Notes under the pieces: model-generated
What the model saw: only the letters and a program-made list of their open reading frames with translations
Told to the model about the DNA's origin: nothing
Database searches by the model: none
Shown: piece by piece, positions 36,617 through 45,261 of the stretch
Numbering within the stretch: position 1 is the first letter of the stretch
How the letters are laid out: every line of letters begins with the position of its first letter
Translations under genes and position numbers: made by a program
NCBI GenBank assembly: GCA_964435565.1
Contig: CAYSZR010000003.1
Location: 1 to 62,255, forward strand
Reading direction: 5' to 3'
Origin: QAMH01 sp964435565
GTDB lineage: Bacteria; Actinomycetota; Coriobacteriia; Coriobacteriales; QAMH01
DNA length: 62,255 nt

Positions 36617-38008
36617 ATGAGCGCGGAGCGTATGCGTATACCCATATATCCTGCAATCATCGTCTGTGCTCTTATCGGACTTTGTTACCTATGGACGGGT
36701 TCGGCTTACCTTACCTGGATCCATCGTCTTCCACTTTTCTTTTCCACAGACGAAGCGCATCTTCTTAGCGAGGCATTCGGCGGATATGTACCGCAGGCAA
36801 TAGGCTTAGGGCTCTTTGGGTTTGCCCTGTACCGCAACCCCAAACGTGCGCTTGATCGCAGCGTGTTTTCGACCATCATGCTCCTCGACCTTGTCTTCAC
36901 GGCAGTCATGGTTCTCACCGTCGACGGCATAACGGTGGCAATTTCGGGCATTCTCATGAATTTCATGAATGGCGCGGCCACCGGCTTTTATCTTGCGTGG
37001 CTCTCTCTTTTCGCGCCTATTAGGCATCGTGGCATCGTCTTTGGCGCAGCGTATGCCTGTGGAAGCGTGGGGTCGTATCTAATCTCTCTTTTAGGCGGAG
37101 GTAACTTTCTTGCCGGAAAAGACGTCATCTGGCTCTACGGCGTCTTCGCATTGATAGCTATCGTTCTTGTCGTGGCAACTGCGAACATCCTGCCGGCGCC
37201 CGTTACAGACAACGACAAAACCCCATCTAGACAACACTCGCTTAGACGCGCACTCAAAGCATGCCTGCTTCCTGGAGCCGTCGTTTTTCTTCTAACCTTC
37301 ATTTGCAACGTGATGTTCTACTTTCCAGCTTTCTCCTATCAAACAGGGATAATCAGCGTCGAATTCACACGTGCTTTCTATGCACTCGGTCTTATAGCCG
37401 CAGCGCTTATCAACGATAAAAACCGCACTTTAGGCCTTGTGATGACCTTGGCATCATTTGTCTTCGCCATTATCTCGTTGCCACTAAACGGCAACATGGC
37501 AGCAGCGCAGATGCTTGCGCAGCTTGGCTATATATTCGGAGCGTTCTACGTCATATTCCGCATACTTGTATTTGCCGACCTCTACGATAAAGATGCGCAG
37601 TTGCTGCCATTATGCGTGTTAGGCCTTGTCTGGGGTCGTATCGGAGAAGCCGTAGGCGGATTCACAGGCTGGGTATTCGCAGGCGATACTTTTTCACTCG
37701 CCATATTGGATTCAGCGGTTTTCCTGGTTCTGCTCGCGCTCATTTTCTTGCTCTATCATCGTGACTACCTTCCTGTGACGATAAAGCAAAAACGCGAACA
37801 TAGCCTCTCTGAATTCATTGCTTCAAGTGGCCTATCCAAGCGCGAGGAAGAGGTCTTCGTACGCATAATAGCCGGAGACACAAATCAAGAGATAGCAACG
37901 CGGCTCGTCATAACCGAGCGAACCGTAAAATACCACGTAGGAAACATCTTGAAGAAAACCGCCTGTACGAGCCGCAAAGAACTCTTAGAAAAGATCAGAG
38001 AACTGTAG
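36617..38008 (+). CDS. Membrane-spanning LuxR-family regulator (second copy)
   Basis: This 463-residue protein has the same plan as the regulator at 9388: about twelve hydrophobic helices (residues 8-380), then a short charged linker and a C-terminal LuxR helix-turn-helix at about 406-463. It shows LSKREEEVFVRIIAGDTNQEIA, then ITERTVKYHVGNILKK. Both HTH domains are canonical, while the membrane parts share little sequence by eye, so the two are paralogous in type and not recent duplicates. ATG 36617 lies six bases after AAGGAGG; an ATG at 36611 abuts it and is less likely. It is divergent from the giant surface protein, its most likely target. Confidence 0.9.
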   Translation: MSAERMRIPIYPAIIVCALIGLCYLWTGSAYLTWIHRLPLFFSTDEAHLLSEAFGGYVPQAIGLGLFGFALYRNPKRALDRSVFSTIMLLDLVFTAVMVLTVDGITVAISGILMNFMNGAATGFYLAWLSLFAPIRHRGIVFGAAYACGSVGSYLISLLGGGNFLAGKDVIWLYGVFALIAIVLVVATANILPAPVTDNDKTPSRQHSLRRALKACLLPGAVVFLLTFICNVMFYFPAFSYQTGIISVEFTRAFYALGLIAAALINDKNRTLGLVMTLASFVFAIISLPLNGNMAAAQMLAQLGYIFGAFYVIFRILVFADLYDKDAQLLPLCVLGLVWGRIGEAVGGFTGWVFAGDTFSLAILDSAVFLVLLALIFLLYHRDYLPVTIKQKREHSLSEFIASSGLSKREEEVFVRIIAGDTNQEIATRLVITERTVKYHVGNILKKTACTSRKELLEKIREL

Positions 38009-38037
38009 CTGATGCAGCCATTTGATAGACTGTGCCC

Positions 38038-38652
38038 ATGAAAACAAAATCAAAACTCATATTGGCCTCTGGCTCTCCACGCCGCAGCGAGTTGCTCGCA
38101 CGTGCTGGCTACACGTTCCGTATCATCGTAAGCGATGCAGATGAAACCGCGCCGGCAAACCTCAACCCAGCTGCTATTGCAATCCACAACGCGCACGCCA
38201 AGGCATCTGCCGTTTCAACGAAGACCTCGGCAGATGCAGTTATCATCGGTGCCGATACCATCGTCGTGCTCGATGGACGCGTCTATGGCAAGCCCGCAGA
38301 CATCGCAGAGGCGCGCACAACACTGCGAGCACTTTCGGGGCATACGCACCAGGTGATAACCGGCGTCTGTATTGTCCACGACAAAACCTGCTCGACATTT
38401 GCAGAAACAACCGACGTCGTCTTTCGAACCCTTGACGATGCTGAAATCGATGCGTATATCTCGACGGGAGAGCCATTCGACAAAGCGGGCGCATACGGTA
38501 TCCAAGGCAAAGGAGCGACTTTGGTAGACCGTATACAGGGTGATTATGAAAACGTAATCGGGCTGCCGGTCGCCCGTCTACAAAGATCGCTTGATCTTGA
38601 GTGCAGCGACAAGATACAAGACTGGAAGCGCGGCGAGCAGCAGCGTATATAG
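38038..38652 (+). CDS. maf: Maf-family nucleotide pyrophosphatase
   Basis: This house-cleaning NTP pyrophosphatase of 204 residues hydrolyses non-canonical or methylated dTTP/UTP-type nucleotides to the monophosphate. It has LILASGSPRRSELLARAGY near the N-terminus, GADTIVVLDGRVYGKP with the catalytic Asp, and GAYGIQGKGATLVDRIQGDYENVIGLP near the end. The ATG at 38038 lacks a clear ribosome-binding site; an in-frame GTG six bases earlier is also possible. Its last 75 bases overlap the 3' end of a convergent membrane protein gene. The preceding LuxR gene ends 29 bases upstream. Confidence 0.93.
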   Translation: MKTKSKLILASGSPRRSELLARAGYTFRIIVSDADETAPANLNPAAIAIHNAHAKASAVSTKTSADAVIIGADTIVVLDGRVYGKPADIAEARTTLRALSGHTHQVITGVCIVHDKTCSTFAETTDVVFRTLDDAEIDAYISTGEPFDKAGAYGIQGKGATLVDRIQGDYENVIGLPVARLQRSLDLECSDKIQDWKRGEQQRI

Positions 38653-39126
38653 AAGCGCCGTGATCACATACTGTGGCGTCGTCGTCAGCGCAAAACCGAA
38701 GAAGGCCACCGCTGCAACGATTGCAACAATCGCAGCAACGATTGCGACGGTCACCTTTCCGGGATGCTTGGCAACGTATATGGCGATGATTGCGGGGGGA
38801 ATAATCAGTATGCCGCACGCAAAGCCCGTGCCATATAGATAAGCTCCCCATACGCCGAGGTTAGGAGCAACTATCGCAACGTCTGCAACCTTGAAAAGCT
38901 CGATGATGCAGAAAACGATGAGAATCGCCGCAATGACGAGCATAACGACACCGAGTCCTGCCAGCAGCCTATGTCCCCAGGTTTTCTCAAACGCAAGCAG
39001 GTCCGAATCGCCCCTGTCATCGGTGAGCACCGATGGGTCGACAGGCTGCGGACCGAGCTCGTGCTCAGAATATTCGGGCGCACGTCCTGTGAGCGGCACT
39101 TCTCTATAGTTGCTGAAATCTTCCAT
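38578..39126 (-). CDS. Membrane protein, 182 aa
   Basis: An unrecognised protein with an acidic, Pro-containing N-terminal segment of about 50 residues and four or five hydrophobic helices (about 53-75, 83-115, 124-150 and 155-178). A conserved charged or cysteine motif is not seen. The final helices are very rich in Ala/Val/Ile. It converges with maf, and the two frames overlap by 75 bases. It follows a zinc-ribbon membrane protein gene by eight bases and ends the long leftward ribosomal-protein and acyl-carrier transcription region. Function unknown. Confidence 0.78.
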   Translation of the reverse strand: MEDFSNYREVPLTGRAPEYSEHELGPQPVDPSVLTDDRGDSDLLAFEKTWGHRLLAGLGVVMLVIAAILIVFCIIELFKVADVAIVAPNLGVWGAYLYGTGFACGILIIPPAIIAIYVAKHPGKVTVAIVAAIVAIVAAVAFFGFALTTTPQYVITALLYTLLLAALPVLYLVAALKIKRSL

Positions 39127-39135
39127 GCGTATAGT

Positions 39136-39585
39136 TTAACTCTTAACGATAGTCTTTTCCCCACAAGAAGGACACTTCACGGCAATCTTGCCTTTTCCCT
39201 TGGGAACGCGCATCTGCTGGTTGCAAAACGAGCAAGTCAAATATGTGTAACCGGGCTCGTGATCTGCCGATATATCACTTGGTGATGCATGCCCTTGTCG
39301 TTGCCGCTTTCCGCGTCTTGCAAGGTAGCGCACATTTTCAGAACGCCTTCGTTCGTGATTGTGAGACAAGATGCGAAACACCATACACGCGAGAAGGGCA
39401 AGACCGATCCAGTTAAGGATAGTGGAAACCATGGACGCCCAGATACCAAACAGGTTCGAAAAGACACCGAAGATAATAGAGACGATCCAAAGTACGACCA
39501 CTCCGATGCCGATCGCTTGACCAAGTTGGTCAAAGCCATATCTACCCTGCATGAACTTAAAGAACCATGTGGCGAATCTATTCAT
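39136..39585 (-). CDS. Membrane protein with C-terminal zinc ribbon, 149 aa
   Basis: Two transmembrane helices (about residues 20-48 and 50-70) are followed by a basic stretch (ERRRSENVRYLARRGKRQRQ) and a zinc ribbon of two CxxC pairs (CSFC, then CPSCG) at the C-terminus. This suggests an anchored protein whose ribbon faces the cytoplasm. The family is not recognised by name. It begins three bases after the acpP stop, so it is almost certainly co-transcribed with acpP and the small membrane protein. Confidence 0.8.
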   Translation of the reverse strand: MNRFATWFFKFMQGRYGFDQLGQAIGIGVVVLWIVSIIFGVFSNLFGIWASMVSTILNWIGLALLACMVFRILSHNHERRRSENVRYLARRGKRQRQGHASPSDISADHEPGYTYLTCSFCNQQMRVPKGKGKIAVKCPSCGEKTIVKS

Positions 39586-39588
39586 AGG

Positions 39589-39810
39589 CTACTTAAGCGA
39601 TTCGATATGGGTGACGATGTCACCGACCGTTTCAAGCCCCTCCGGTTCGCCAAAATCGATGCCTTCTGCATCCTCGATGTCACAGATCAGCTCGACCAAG
39701 TCAAGCGAATCGATGTCGAGCGAATCCAGTGTAGAATCCTCGCTGATCTGCTCGGGCGCAATAGAGAGGTTCTCTTCGAGAATCTGCTTAATAGTGTCTA
39801 GGGTAGTCAT
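39589..39810 (-). CDS. acpP: Acyl carrier protein
   Basis: This 73-residue acidic four-helix carrier has the phosphopantetheine attachment motif DSLDLVEL, with Ser35 the modified residue. The sequence around it (LDIDSLD) replaces the usual LGADSLD. It shuttles acyl chains in fatty-acid synthesis. The ATG follows AAAGGAG. Its position after truA, and before two membrane proteins, is unusual, since acpP normally sits with fab genes; no other fatty-acid gene is in this window. Confidence 0.93.
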   Translation of the reverse strand: MTTLDTIKQILEENLSIAPEQISEDSTLDSLDIDSLDLVELICDIEDAEGIDFGEPEGLETVGDIVTHIESLK

Positions 39811-39921
39811 AACGCTCCTTTCGTCACGCGCAAGTATAGCGAATGCAGACTGAAAGCGAGGTTACAGGATGGTCTCAAGGCATGAAATGCGAAAAGACAA
39901 CCCCGCAAACACACGGTCGAA

Positions 39922-40695
39922 TCAGTAGGTAACGCGCCAGAAAGTAAGGCCATGCGCGGGAGCCGTCTCGCCTGCGGCGCCTCTATCACAGGCAGCAAGG
40001 GCATCGGCAACCCAGTCAGAATCACGCTGACCCGTGCCTACGGCAACAAGTGTTCCCACGATAGTGCGGATCATAGAATGAAGAAACGCATTTCCCACCA
40101 CACGAACAACCAAACATCTTTCGCCAAGATGCTCTTCCTCGAAAATCTCCACTGCATCGATTCGACGCATCGTCGTCTTTCCCTCAGCACTGGCCGCTTT
40201 GCAAAATGACTTGAAATCATGTTCACCTATTAAATGCGCTGCGCCCGCACGCATCGCATCGATATCCAACGATCCGCGCTTCCACCATGCAAAGTCTGCA
40301 AGAAAAACAGGCGGAGCAGAGCCGATGACGATACGGTAGCGATATTCTCGTGCAACAGCATCAAAACGCGCCGAAAACTCCGGAGACTCCAGGCGCGCAT
40401 GATGTATAACGATGTCGTCTGGGGTAAGCGCGTTCAGGGAGATAAGGAGTTTTTCAAAAGGGCGGGCATCGAGCTCATCATCGTCGACAACGCATGAGAC
40501 GACCTGACCAAGCGCATGGACTCCGGCATCAGTGCGGCCTGCGCATACCGTGGCAACCGAATGCCTAAACAGGATGGCAAGGGCCTGTTCAATTTCACCT
40601 TGTATTGTTCGGATATTCGAATCTTTCTGTTTGGCAAAACCAGAATATCCTGCACCGTTATATGAAACTGTCAGAACAAGCGAACGCTGCGCCAT
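39922..40695 (-). CDS. truA: tRNA pseudouridine(38-40) synthase
   Basis: This 257-residue enzyme isomerises uridines at positions 38-40 of tRNA anticodon arms. The catalytic Asp lies in AGRTDAGVHALGQV; REYRYRI and FLHSMIRTIVGTLVAVG are further TruA signatures. The open frame starts at 40761, but the family's N-terminus (LVLTVSYNGAGYSG) begins with ATG 40695, although its ribosome-binding site is weak. In many bacteria truA follows rplQ and the ecf genes; here it follows ecfT. Confidence 0.93.
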   Translation of the reverse strand: MAQRSLVLTVSYNGAGYSGFAKQKDSNIRTIQGEIEQALAILFRHSVATVCAGRTDAGVHALGQVVSCVVDDDELDARPFEKLLISLNALTPDDIVIHHARLESPEFSARFDAVAREYRYRIVIGSAPPVFLADFAWWKRGSLDIDAMRAGAAHLIGEHDFKSFCKAASAEGKTTMRRIDAVEIFEEEHLGERCLVVRVVGNAFLHSMIRTIVGTLVAVGTGQRDSDWVADALAACDRGAAGETAPAHGLTFWRVTY

Positions 40696-40770
40696 GATAG
40701 TCCATCTCTTTTTCCATGATCCGGTGTCAAATACAATGCGGGCCTCGACACAGGGAACCACTATGACACG

Positions 40771-41610
40771 CTAGAGGAAAACACAGGCAGCTGCAAGCAG
40801 TGCGATTCCAATCGCAATTGCCGCAATGTCACTACCGTGCAAGGTCGTTTCACGCAAGCGTATCCTGACTCCCCCCGCATAACAGCGCGCATCCATCGCC
40901 GCAGCGAGCTCGTCAGCCCTGCGAAACAGGCGTACAAACAAGGGGATAAACACCGGCACCCATGCTCTCATACGCACGAGCATGTTTCCGTCATCGAAAT
41001 TTGCGCATCTCGCCTTCTGAGCAAGCTGCAAAACCTGCGCTTCGTGAGCAGTTGTGGGTATAAACCGCAAGGCGATGGAAATCATCATCGCCAGATCATC
41101 GACCGGCACCCTAAAACGCCTCAACGGGCCGAACATGCGCAGCATCGCATCAGTGAGCTCCATCATGGAAGTCGTGAAGGTAAGCAGCGAGCAAACTCCA
41201 ACGAGGAGCGCGATGCGCAACGCGAAGAAAAGCCCGCGCGCCAAACCGTCAAGCGTAATCCCAAAACTTCCGAAGAGGATCCACTGCTGTTCCAACCCAA
41301 GCGATCCCGCAGTACTTTGACCGGGCGCATAGGATCCCGTCATATTGATGCTGAACATATGGACAGCAACGGTAAAAACAAGAATGAAGGCAATGGGGAT
41401 TAAACCGCGCAACGCATTGCGTACAGGAACGTGCGCAATGCAGTACAGCAAGACAAGGCACGCAGTAGCAAGCAGCATGCCAATCCAAGACTCGATAAAA
41501 AAGATGGCAATAGAAATAGCACAGGCCAAGATAATCTTGACCTGTGCATTTAAGACATGGATAGGGCTTGTTCCTGAAATATAGGTACCAAACGCCAGCG
41601 TCTGTGGCAT
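40771..41610 (-). CDS. ecfT: Energy-coupling factor transporter transmembrane protein EcfT
   Basis: This 279-residue membrane scaffold of ECF vitamin and metal importers has about five or six hydrophobic helices, then the paired coupling regions ALRFIPTTAHEAQVLQLAQKAR and DELAAAMDARCYAGG, which dock the EcfA ATPases. Such transporters need two ATPases and a substrate-binding S protein. The usual rplQ-ecfA1-ecfA2-ecfT-truA order is shortened here: ecfT starts 27 bases after the rplQ stop and no ATPase gene lies between. Those subunits must be encoded elsewhere. Confidence 0.92.
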   Translation of the reverse strand: MPQTLAFGTYISGTSPIHVLNAQVKIILACAISIAIFFIESWIGMLLATACLVLLYCIAHVPVRNALRGLIPIAFILVFTVAVHMFSINMTGSYAPGQSTAGSLGLEQQWILFGSFGITLDGLARGLFFALRIALLVGVCSLLTFTTSMMELTDAMLRMFGPLRRFRVPVDDLAMMISIALRFIPTTAHEAQVLQLAQKARCANFDDGNMLVRMRAWVPVFIPLFVRLFRRADELAAAMDARCYAGGVRIRLRETTLHGSDIAAIAIGIALLAAACVFL

Positions 41611-41637
41611 CGTTGCCCTCCAACGGCCCTATAGCCG

Positions 41638-42283
41638 CTATTCAGCCTTTTTCTCGGATGCCTCGTCTACAGCTTCTTCGGCATCTTCTTCAGCCTCGAC
41701 CTCAGGAGTCTCCTCAGTTTCAGCTTCGACTTCTACGGCCTCTTCNNNNNNNNNNNNNNNNNNNNNNNNNNNNNNNNNNNNNNNNNNNNNNNNNNNNNNN
41801 NNNNNNNNNNNNNNNNNNNNNNNNNNNNNNNNNNNNNNNNNNNNNCTCTTCGGCCTTCTCGGTCTTCTTTACCGTTTTCTTGGCCTTTTTGGGCTTATCT
41901 TCCTGCTTGGACTTGGAAGAAACCGCCTCTTCAACCAGCTCGAGAATCGCCATAGGCGCATTATCGCCCTTGCGCGGACCAAGCTTCATGATACGGGTAT
42001 AACCGCCATTGCGATCAGCCCACATCCCCTGCTCTGCCTTCTCGAACACCTCGCGGACGAGCTCTTTGTCGCCAAGGGCAGCAATAGCCAGACGACGAGA
42101 ATGCAAGTCGCCTTTCTTTGCCCAAGTGACGATACGCTCGACATAGCCACGCACCTCTTTGGCACGCGTCACGGTCGTCTTGATGCGATCATTAGTAAAA
42201 ACAGCGACCGCAAGATTCTTCTTGATGGCCTTAGTGTGGCTGGCATCGGTCCCCAGCTTGCGGCCTTTCTTGTAATGCCTCAT
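41638..42283 (-). CDS. rplQ: Ribosomal protein L17 with long charged tail, interrupted by an assembly gap
   Basis: The first 115 or so residues are a normal bacterial L17 (RHYKKGRKLGTDASH, then EVFEKAEQGMWADRNGGYTRIMKLGPRKGD). After VEEAV the chain becomes a Lys/Glu-rich tail (KPKKAKKTVKKTEKAEE) and enters a 100-N gap. Reading on from 41745 in another frame gives EEAVEVEAETEETPEVE and, ending at TAG 41638, ASEKKAE. This is clearly the continuation of the same acidic extension, so the gap size is a placeholder. Actinobacterial L17 proteins often have long charged tails. The gene follows rpoA directly. Confidence 0.88.
41746..41845. other. Assembly gap, 100 N
   Basis: An arbitrary-length gap in the low-complexity tail of rplQ. 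The frames on either side differ, so 100 is not the real length. Confidence 0.9.
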
Positions 42284-42299
42284 TGAATCTCCTACTAGA

Positions 42300-43241
42300 T
42301 TATAGCTTCAAGCCGAGGTCCATCGACTGAAGCTTGTCTTTGACTTCTTCAATCGACTTTGCCCCGAAGTTTCGGATATTAAGCAGATCGTTTTCTGAAT
42401 ACTCGACCAGCTGACGAACCGAGTGAATACCAGCGCGCTTGAGGCAGTTGTAGGAACGGACCGAAAGGTCCAGATCCTCGATCTGCTTTTCGAGCTCGGT
42501 GTTCTTTCCCGGGCCTTCAGGGGCGAAGATGCTTGCGGTTTCGACTTCCTCTTCGTTTTCATCAAGCGAGAGAAACGCCATCATATGCTGGTTGATGATA
42601 TTGGCGGATTGGCACACTGCCTCGATAGGGCTGATTGCGCCATTCGTCTCAACTTCCAGAATAAGCTTGTCATAGTCGGTACGCTGCGCAACACGGGTGT
42701 CGGTAACATCCATGGTGCAACGGCGAATCGGCGAGAACAGCGAGTCAACGTGAATGATGCCAATGGGATCTTCGGGACGTTTGTTGCGTTCGGCTGGCAC
42801 ATAGCCACGTCCAACGCCAATACGCACCGACATCTCAAGCTGCGCGCCCTCAGAAAGGGTCGCGATAACATGCTCAGGGTTGATGAGCTGGAATTCGGTC
42901 GGAACTTCCAGATCAGCACCAGTGACTACACACGGACCCTGCGCAGAGAGCGTTGCCGTCGCCTCTTCGCCACCGGCGAACGAAGCGAAAACAAGACCTT
43001 TGACGTTGAGAACGATGTCCGTGACGTCTTCTACAACGCCTGTGGCAGTCGTAAATTCGTGCTGCACGCCCTCGATCTTGATAGCAGTTGCTGCAGCGCC
43101 GTCTAAAGAAGAAAGCAGGACGCGGCGGATGCTGTTACCAAGCGTTTGACCATAGCCACGCTCGAGCGGCTCCATGATGAATCGTGCAATGTTGTCGCCA
43201 ACCTGCTCGACATTGATCTTGGGCCTCATGAACTCAGTCAT
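42300..43241 (-). CDS. rpoA: RNA polymerase alpha subunit
   Basis: This 313-residue alpha subunit has the N-terminal assembly domain with GYGQTLGNSIRRVLLSS. The C-terminal domain (SVRSYNCLKRAGIHSVRQLVEYSENDLLNIRNFG) contacts UP elements and activators. It nucleates the polymerase core. The order infA-rpmJ-rpsM-rpsK-rpsD-rpoA-rplQ is the standard alpha operon. Confidence 0.98.
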   Translation of the reverse strand: MTEFMRPKINVEQVGDNIARFIMEPLERGYGQTLGNSIRRVLLSSLDGAAATAIKIEGVQHEFTTATGVVEDVTDIVLNVKGLVFASFAGGEEATATLSAQGPCVVTGADLEVPTEFQLINPEHVIATLSEGAQLEMSVRIGVGRGYVPAERNKRPEDPIGIIHVDSLFSPIRRCTMDVTDTRVAQRTDYDKLILEVETNGAISPIEAVCQSANIINQHMMAFLSLDENEEEVETASIFAPEGPGKNTELEKQIEDLDLSVRSYNCLKRAGIHSVRQLVEYSENDLLNIRNFGAKSIEEVKDKLQSMDLGLKL

Positions 43242-43285
43242 TTATAAGCCTCCTCGAGACTTGAACCGGATAGGACAGGTGAAAA

Positions 43286-43879
43286 TTACTTCGAATAGAG
43301 CTCGACGATGAGCTGCTCCTGGATATCCAGATCAATCTGATCTCGCGTGGGCAGCGAAATGACATTGCCTTGGAGCTTTTCAATGTCAACTTCGAGCCAT
43401 GCGGGCACCTGCACGCGCTCATTAGAGATGAGTGCGCTCTTGATGACAAGAAGTTCCTTGGCTTCCGGTGCGATTGCAACCAGATCGCCAGCATTCACAC
43501 GATATGATGGAATGTCGACATGCTTGCCGTTGACTGTGATATGACCATGCGTAACGGTCTGACGAGCCTCTTTGCGTGTACGCGCAAAGCCCAATCGAAA
43601 GACGACGTTGTCCAGGCGGGACTCAAGGATCATCATGAGGTTTTCGCCCGTAACGCCCTGCATGCGGCGAGCCTTGTTATAGTAGCCGCGGAATTGCTTT
43701 TCGAGTACGCCATAGATGAACTTGGCCTTCTGCTTCTCGCGAAGCTGGCGACCATATTCACTTTCCTGACGACGACGCTGCTTGGGTTGTTTCTTAGATT
43801 CCTTGGTGTAGCCGAGCACGATTGGGTCAATGCCAAGCTGACGGCAGCGCTTCAGAACCGGGGTCCTGTTAATTGCCAT
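43286..43879 (-). CDS. rpsD: 30S ribosomal protein S4
   Basis: This 197-residue S4 binds 16S rRNA early in 30S assembly. The S4 RNA-binding domain is evident in ESRLDNVVFRLGFARTRKEARQ and HGHITVNGKHVDIPSYRV. No N-terminal zinc-type cysteine cluster is present, only a single Cys, so it is the zinc-free form. It sits between rpsK and rpoA. Confidence 0.97.
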   Translation of the reverse strand: MAINRTPVLKRCRQLGIDPIVLGYTKESKKQPKQRRRQESEYGRQLREKQKAKFIYGVLEKQFRGYYNKARRMQGVTGENLMMILESRLDNVVFRLGFARTRKEARQTVTHGHITVNGKHVDIPSYRVNAGDLVAIAPEAKELLVIKSALISNERVQVPAWLEVDIEKLQGNVISLPTRDQIDLDIQEQLIVELYSK

Positions 43880-43899
43880 AACTGTGTTACCTTTCTAAG

Positions 43900-44298
43900 C
43901 TATACGCGACGACGCTTGACCTGACGGCAACCGTTGTGCGGGATGGGCGTGCAGTCCTGGATGCTCGCTACTTCGAGGCCAGCGGCCTGCAGCGAACGGA
44001 TAGCGGTCTCGCGGCCAGAGCCGGGACCCTTAACGAAGACAGAAACCTTTTTGAGGCCATGCTCCATAGCCATCTTGGCAGCCTGTTCGGCAGCCATTTG
44101 CGCCGCAAACGGCGTGGACTTGCGAGAACCCTTGAATCCAACCGTACCAGCGGACTGCCAAGAGATGACGTTGCCGCGCGTGTCGGTGATGGAAACAATC
44201 GTATTATTAAACGTGCTCTTGATATGAGCCTGGCCAACCGTGATGTTCTTACGATCTGCACGGCGGACGCGGGTCGTTGCCTGTTGTTTCTTAGCCAT
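43900..44298 (-). CDS. rpsK: 30S ribosomal protein S11
   Basis: This 132-residue S11 forms part of the platform and mRNA exit. It shows NNTIVSITDTRGNVISWQSAG, the GFKGSRKSTPFAAQ loop, PGSGRETAIRSLQAAG, and the C-terminal PHNGCRQVKRRRV. It lies 13 bases after rpsM. Confidence 0.98.
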   Translation of the reverse strand: MAKKQQATTRVRRADRKNITVGQAHIKSTFNNTIVSITDTRGNVISWQSAGTVGFKGSRKSTPFAAQMAAEQAAKMAMEHGLKKVSVFVKGPGSGRETAIRSLQAAGLEVASIQDCTPIPHNGCRQVKRRRV

Positions 44299-44311
44299 GT
44301 TGTCCTCTCAC

Positions 44312-44683
44312 CTAGCCCCTCTTCTTAGCGCCGATTTGACGGCGTGGTCCCTTGCGGGTACGGGCGTTGGTGTGAGTGCGCTGACCACGAACGGGCAAGC
44401 CACGACGATGGCGCAGGCCACGATAGCAGCCAATATCCATCAATCGTTTGATGTTCTGCGAGTTCTCACGGCGAAGGTCGCCTTCTACCGTATAGTTTGC
44501 ATCGATGTTGTCGCGCAGTTTCACGACCTCTTCTTCAGTGAGGTCTTTCACGCGCGTGTCAGGGTTGACGCCCGCCTCTGCGCAAATCTTCTTTGCACGG
44601 GTGAGGCCGATGCCGTAGATATAAGTCAGACCAGTTTCCACGCGCTTATCACGCGGAAGGTCTACACCGAGTATACGAGCCAA
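44312..44683 (-). CDS. rpsM: 30S ribosomal protein S13
   Basis: This 123-residue S13 contacts the head and the B1 bridge. Recognised by ARILGVDLPRDKRVETGLTYIYGIG, GCYRGLRHRRGLPVRGQRTHTNARTRKGPRR and the basic tail. It follows rpmJ after 14 bases. Confidence 0.98.
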   Translation of the reverse strand: MARILGVDLPRDKRVETGLTYIYGIGLTRAKKICAEAGVNPDTRVKDLTEEEVVKLRDNIDANYTVEGDLRRENSQNIKRLMDIGCYRGLRHRRGLPVRGQRTHTNARTRKGPRRQIGAKKRG

Positions 44684-44697
44684 TGTCGTTCCCCTTC

Positions 44698-44811
44698 TTA
44701 GCCTTGGCGCTGCTTATGGCGGGGGTTTTCGCAAATAACGTAAACCTTGCCATGACGCCTAATGATCTTGCACTTGTCACATATCTTCTTTACCGAAGGA
44801 CGCACCTTCAT
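44698..44811 (-). CDS. rpmJ: 50S ribosomal protein L36, zinc-type
   Basis: This 37-residue L36 was found by direct translation. It starts MKVRPSVKKICDKC and ends ENPRHKQRQG, with three cysteines and one histidine in the usual Zn ribbon. The stop TAA is at 44698-44700. Confidence 0.95.
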   Translation of the reverse strand: MKVRPSVKKICDKCKIIRRHGKVYVICENPRHKQRQG

Positions 44812-44929
44812 AATTTCCATACCTTTCCGAAAGTGTTGACACTTCGTTTATAGCCACGCCCAGCCGCAGGCGATTTTTTTCACACCTAAAATGGCAGGGT
44901 CCAAATCGGAAGCCCTGTCATGTATCGTT

Positions 44930-44951
44930 GTTACAAGCGACTACTTGTAAC
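44930..44951. repeat. 8-bp inverted repeat around the infA stop
   Basis: GTTACAAG (44930-44937) and CTTGTAAC (44944-44951) bracket the stop codon of infA. It may form a hairpin in the infA-rpmJ message; the infA-rpmJ gap (44812-44940) also holds a near-perfect GGCAGGG/CCCTGTC pair. Confidence 0.45.
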
Positions 44952-45159
44952 GATAAGTGATTCTCCCACGGTCAAGATCATACGGAGAAAGCTCAACCGT
45001 CACCTTGTCACCGGGAAGAATCTTGATGTAATGCATACGCATCTTGCCCGAGATATGGGCCAAAACCTGATGGCCGTTCTCAAGCTCAACTTTGAACATA
45101 GCGTTGGGGAGCGGCTCTACGACCTTCCCCTCAAGTTCAATAGCATCTTCTTTGCTCAC
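44941..45159 (-). CDS. infA: Translation initiation factor IF-1
   Basis: This 72-residue OB-fold factor binds the ribosomal A site during initiation. It has EGKVVEPLPNAMFKVELENGH and HISGKMRMHYIKILPGDKVTVELSPYDL as signature segments. A promoter is predicted just upstream, so infA heads its own transcript with rpmJ and the alpha operon. Confidence 0.98.
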   Translation of the reverse strand: MSKEDAIELEGKVVEPLPNAMFKVELENGHQVLAHISGKMRMHYIKILPGDKVTVELSPYDLDRGRITYRYK

Positions 45160-45196
45160 GCACTCTACTCTTTCGCTAAGACTCTACATACGCGAA

Positions 45197-45225
45197 AGTA
45201 TATGTTACTGCAACAAACGTGCCAA
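45197..45225 (-). promoter_or_regulatory. Promoter of the infA-rpmJ-alpha operon segment
   Basis: TTGGCA (45225-45220), a 17-bp spacer and TATACT (45202-45197) on the minus strand, about 38 bases before infA. Confidence 0.65.
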
Positions 45226-45261
45226 GACTAGTATAAATTTTTGAATTTTTATGTGAACGGA

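Noticed and set aside
44868..44882. Plus-strand T-run after a small stem between infA and rpmJ
   Set aside because: It would be a terminator only for antisense RNA; the stem is just four base pairs.
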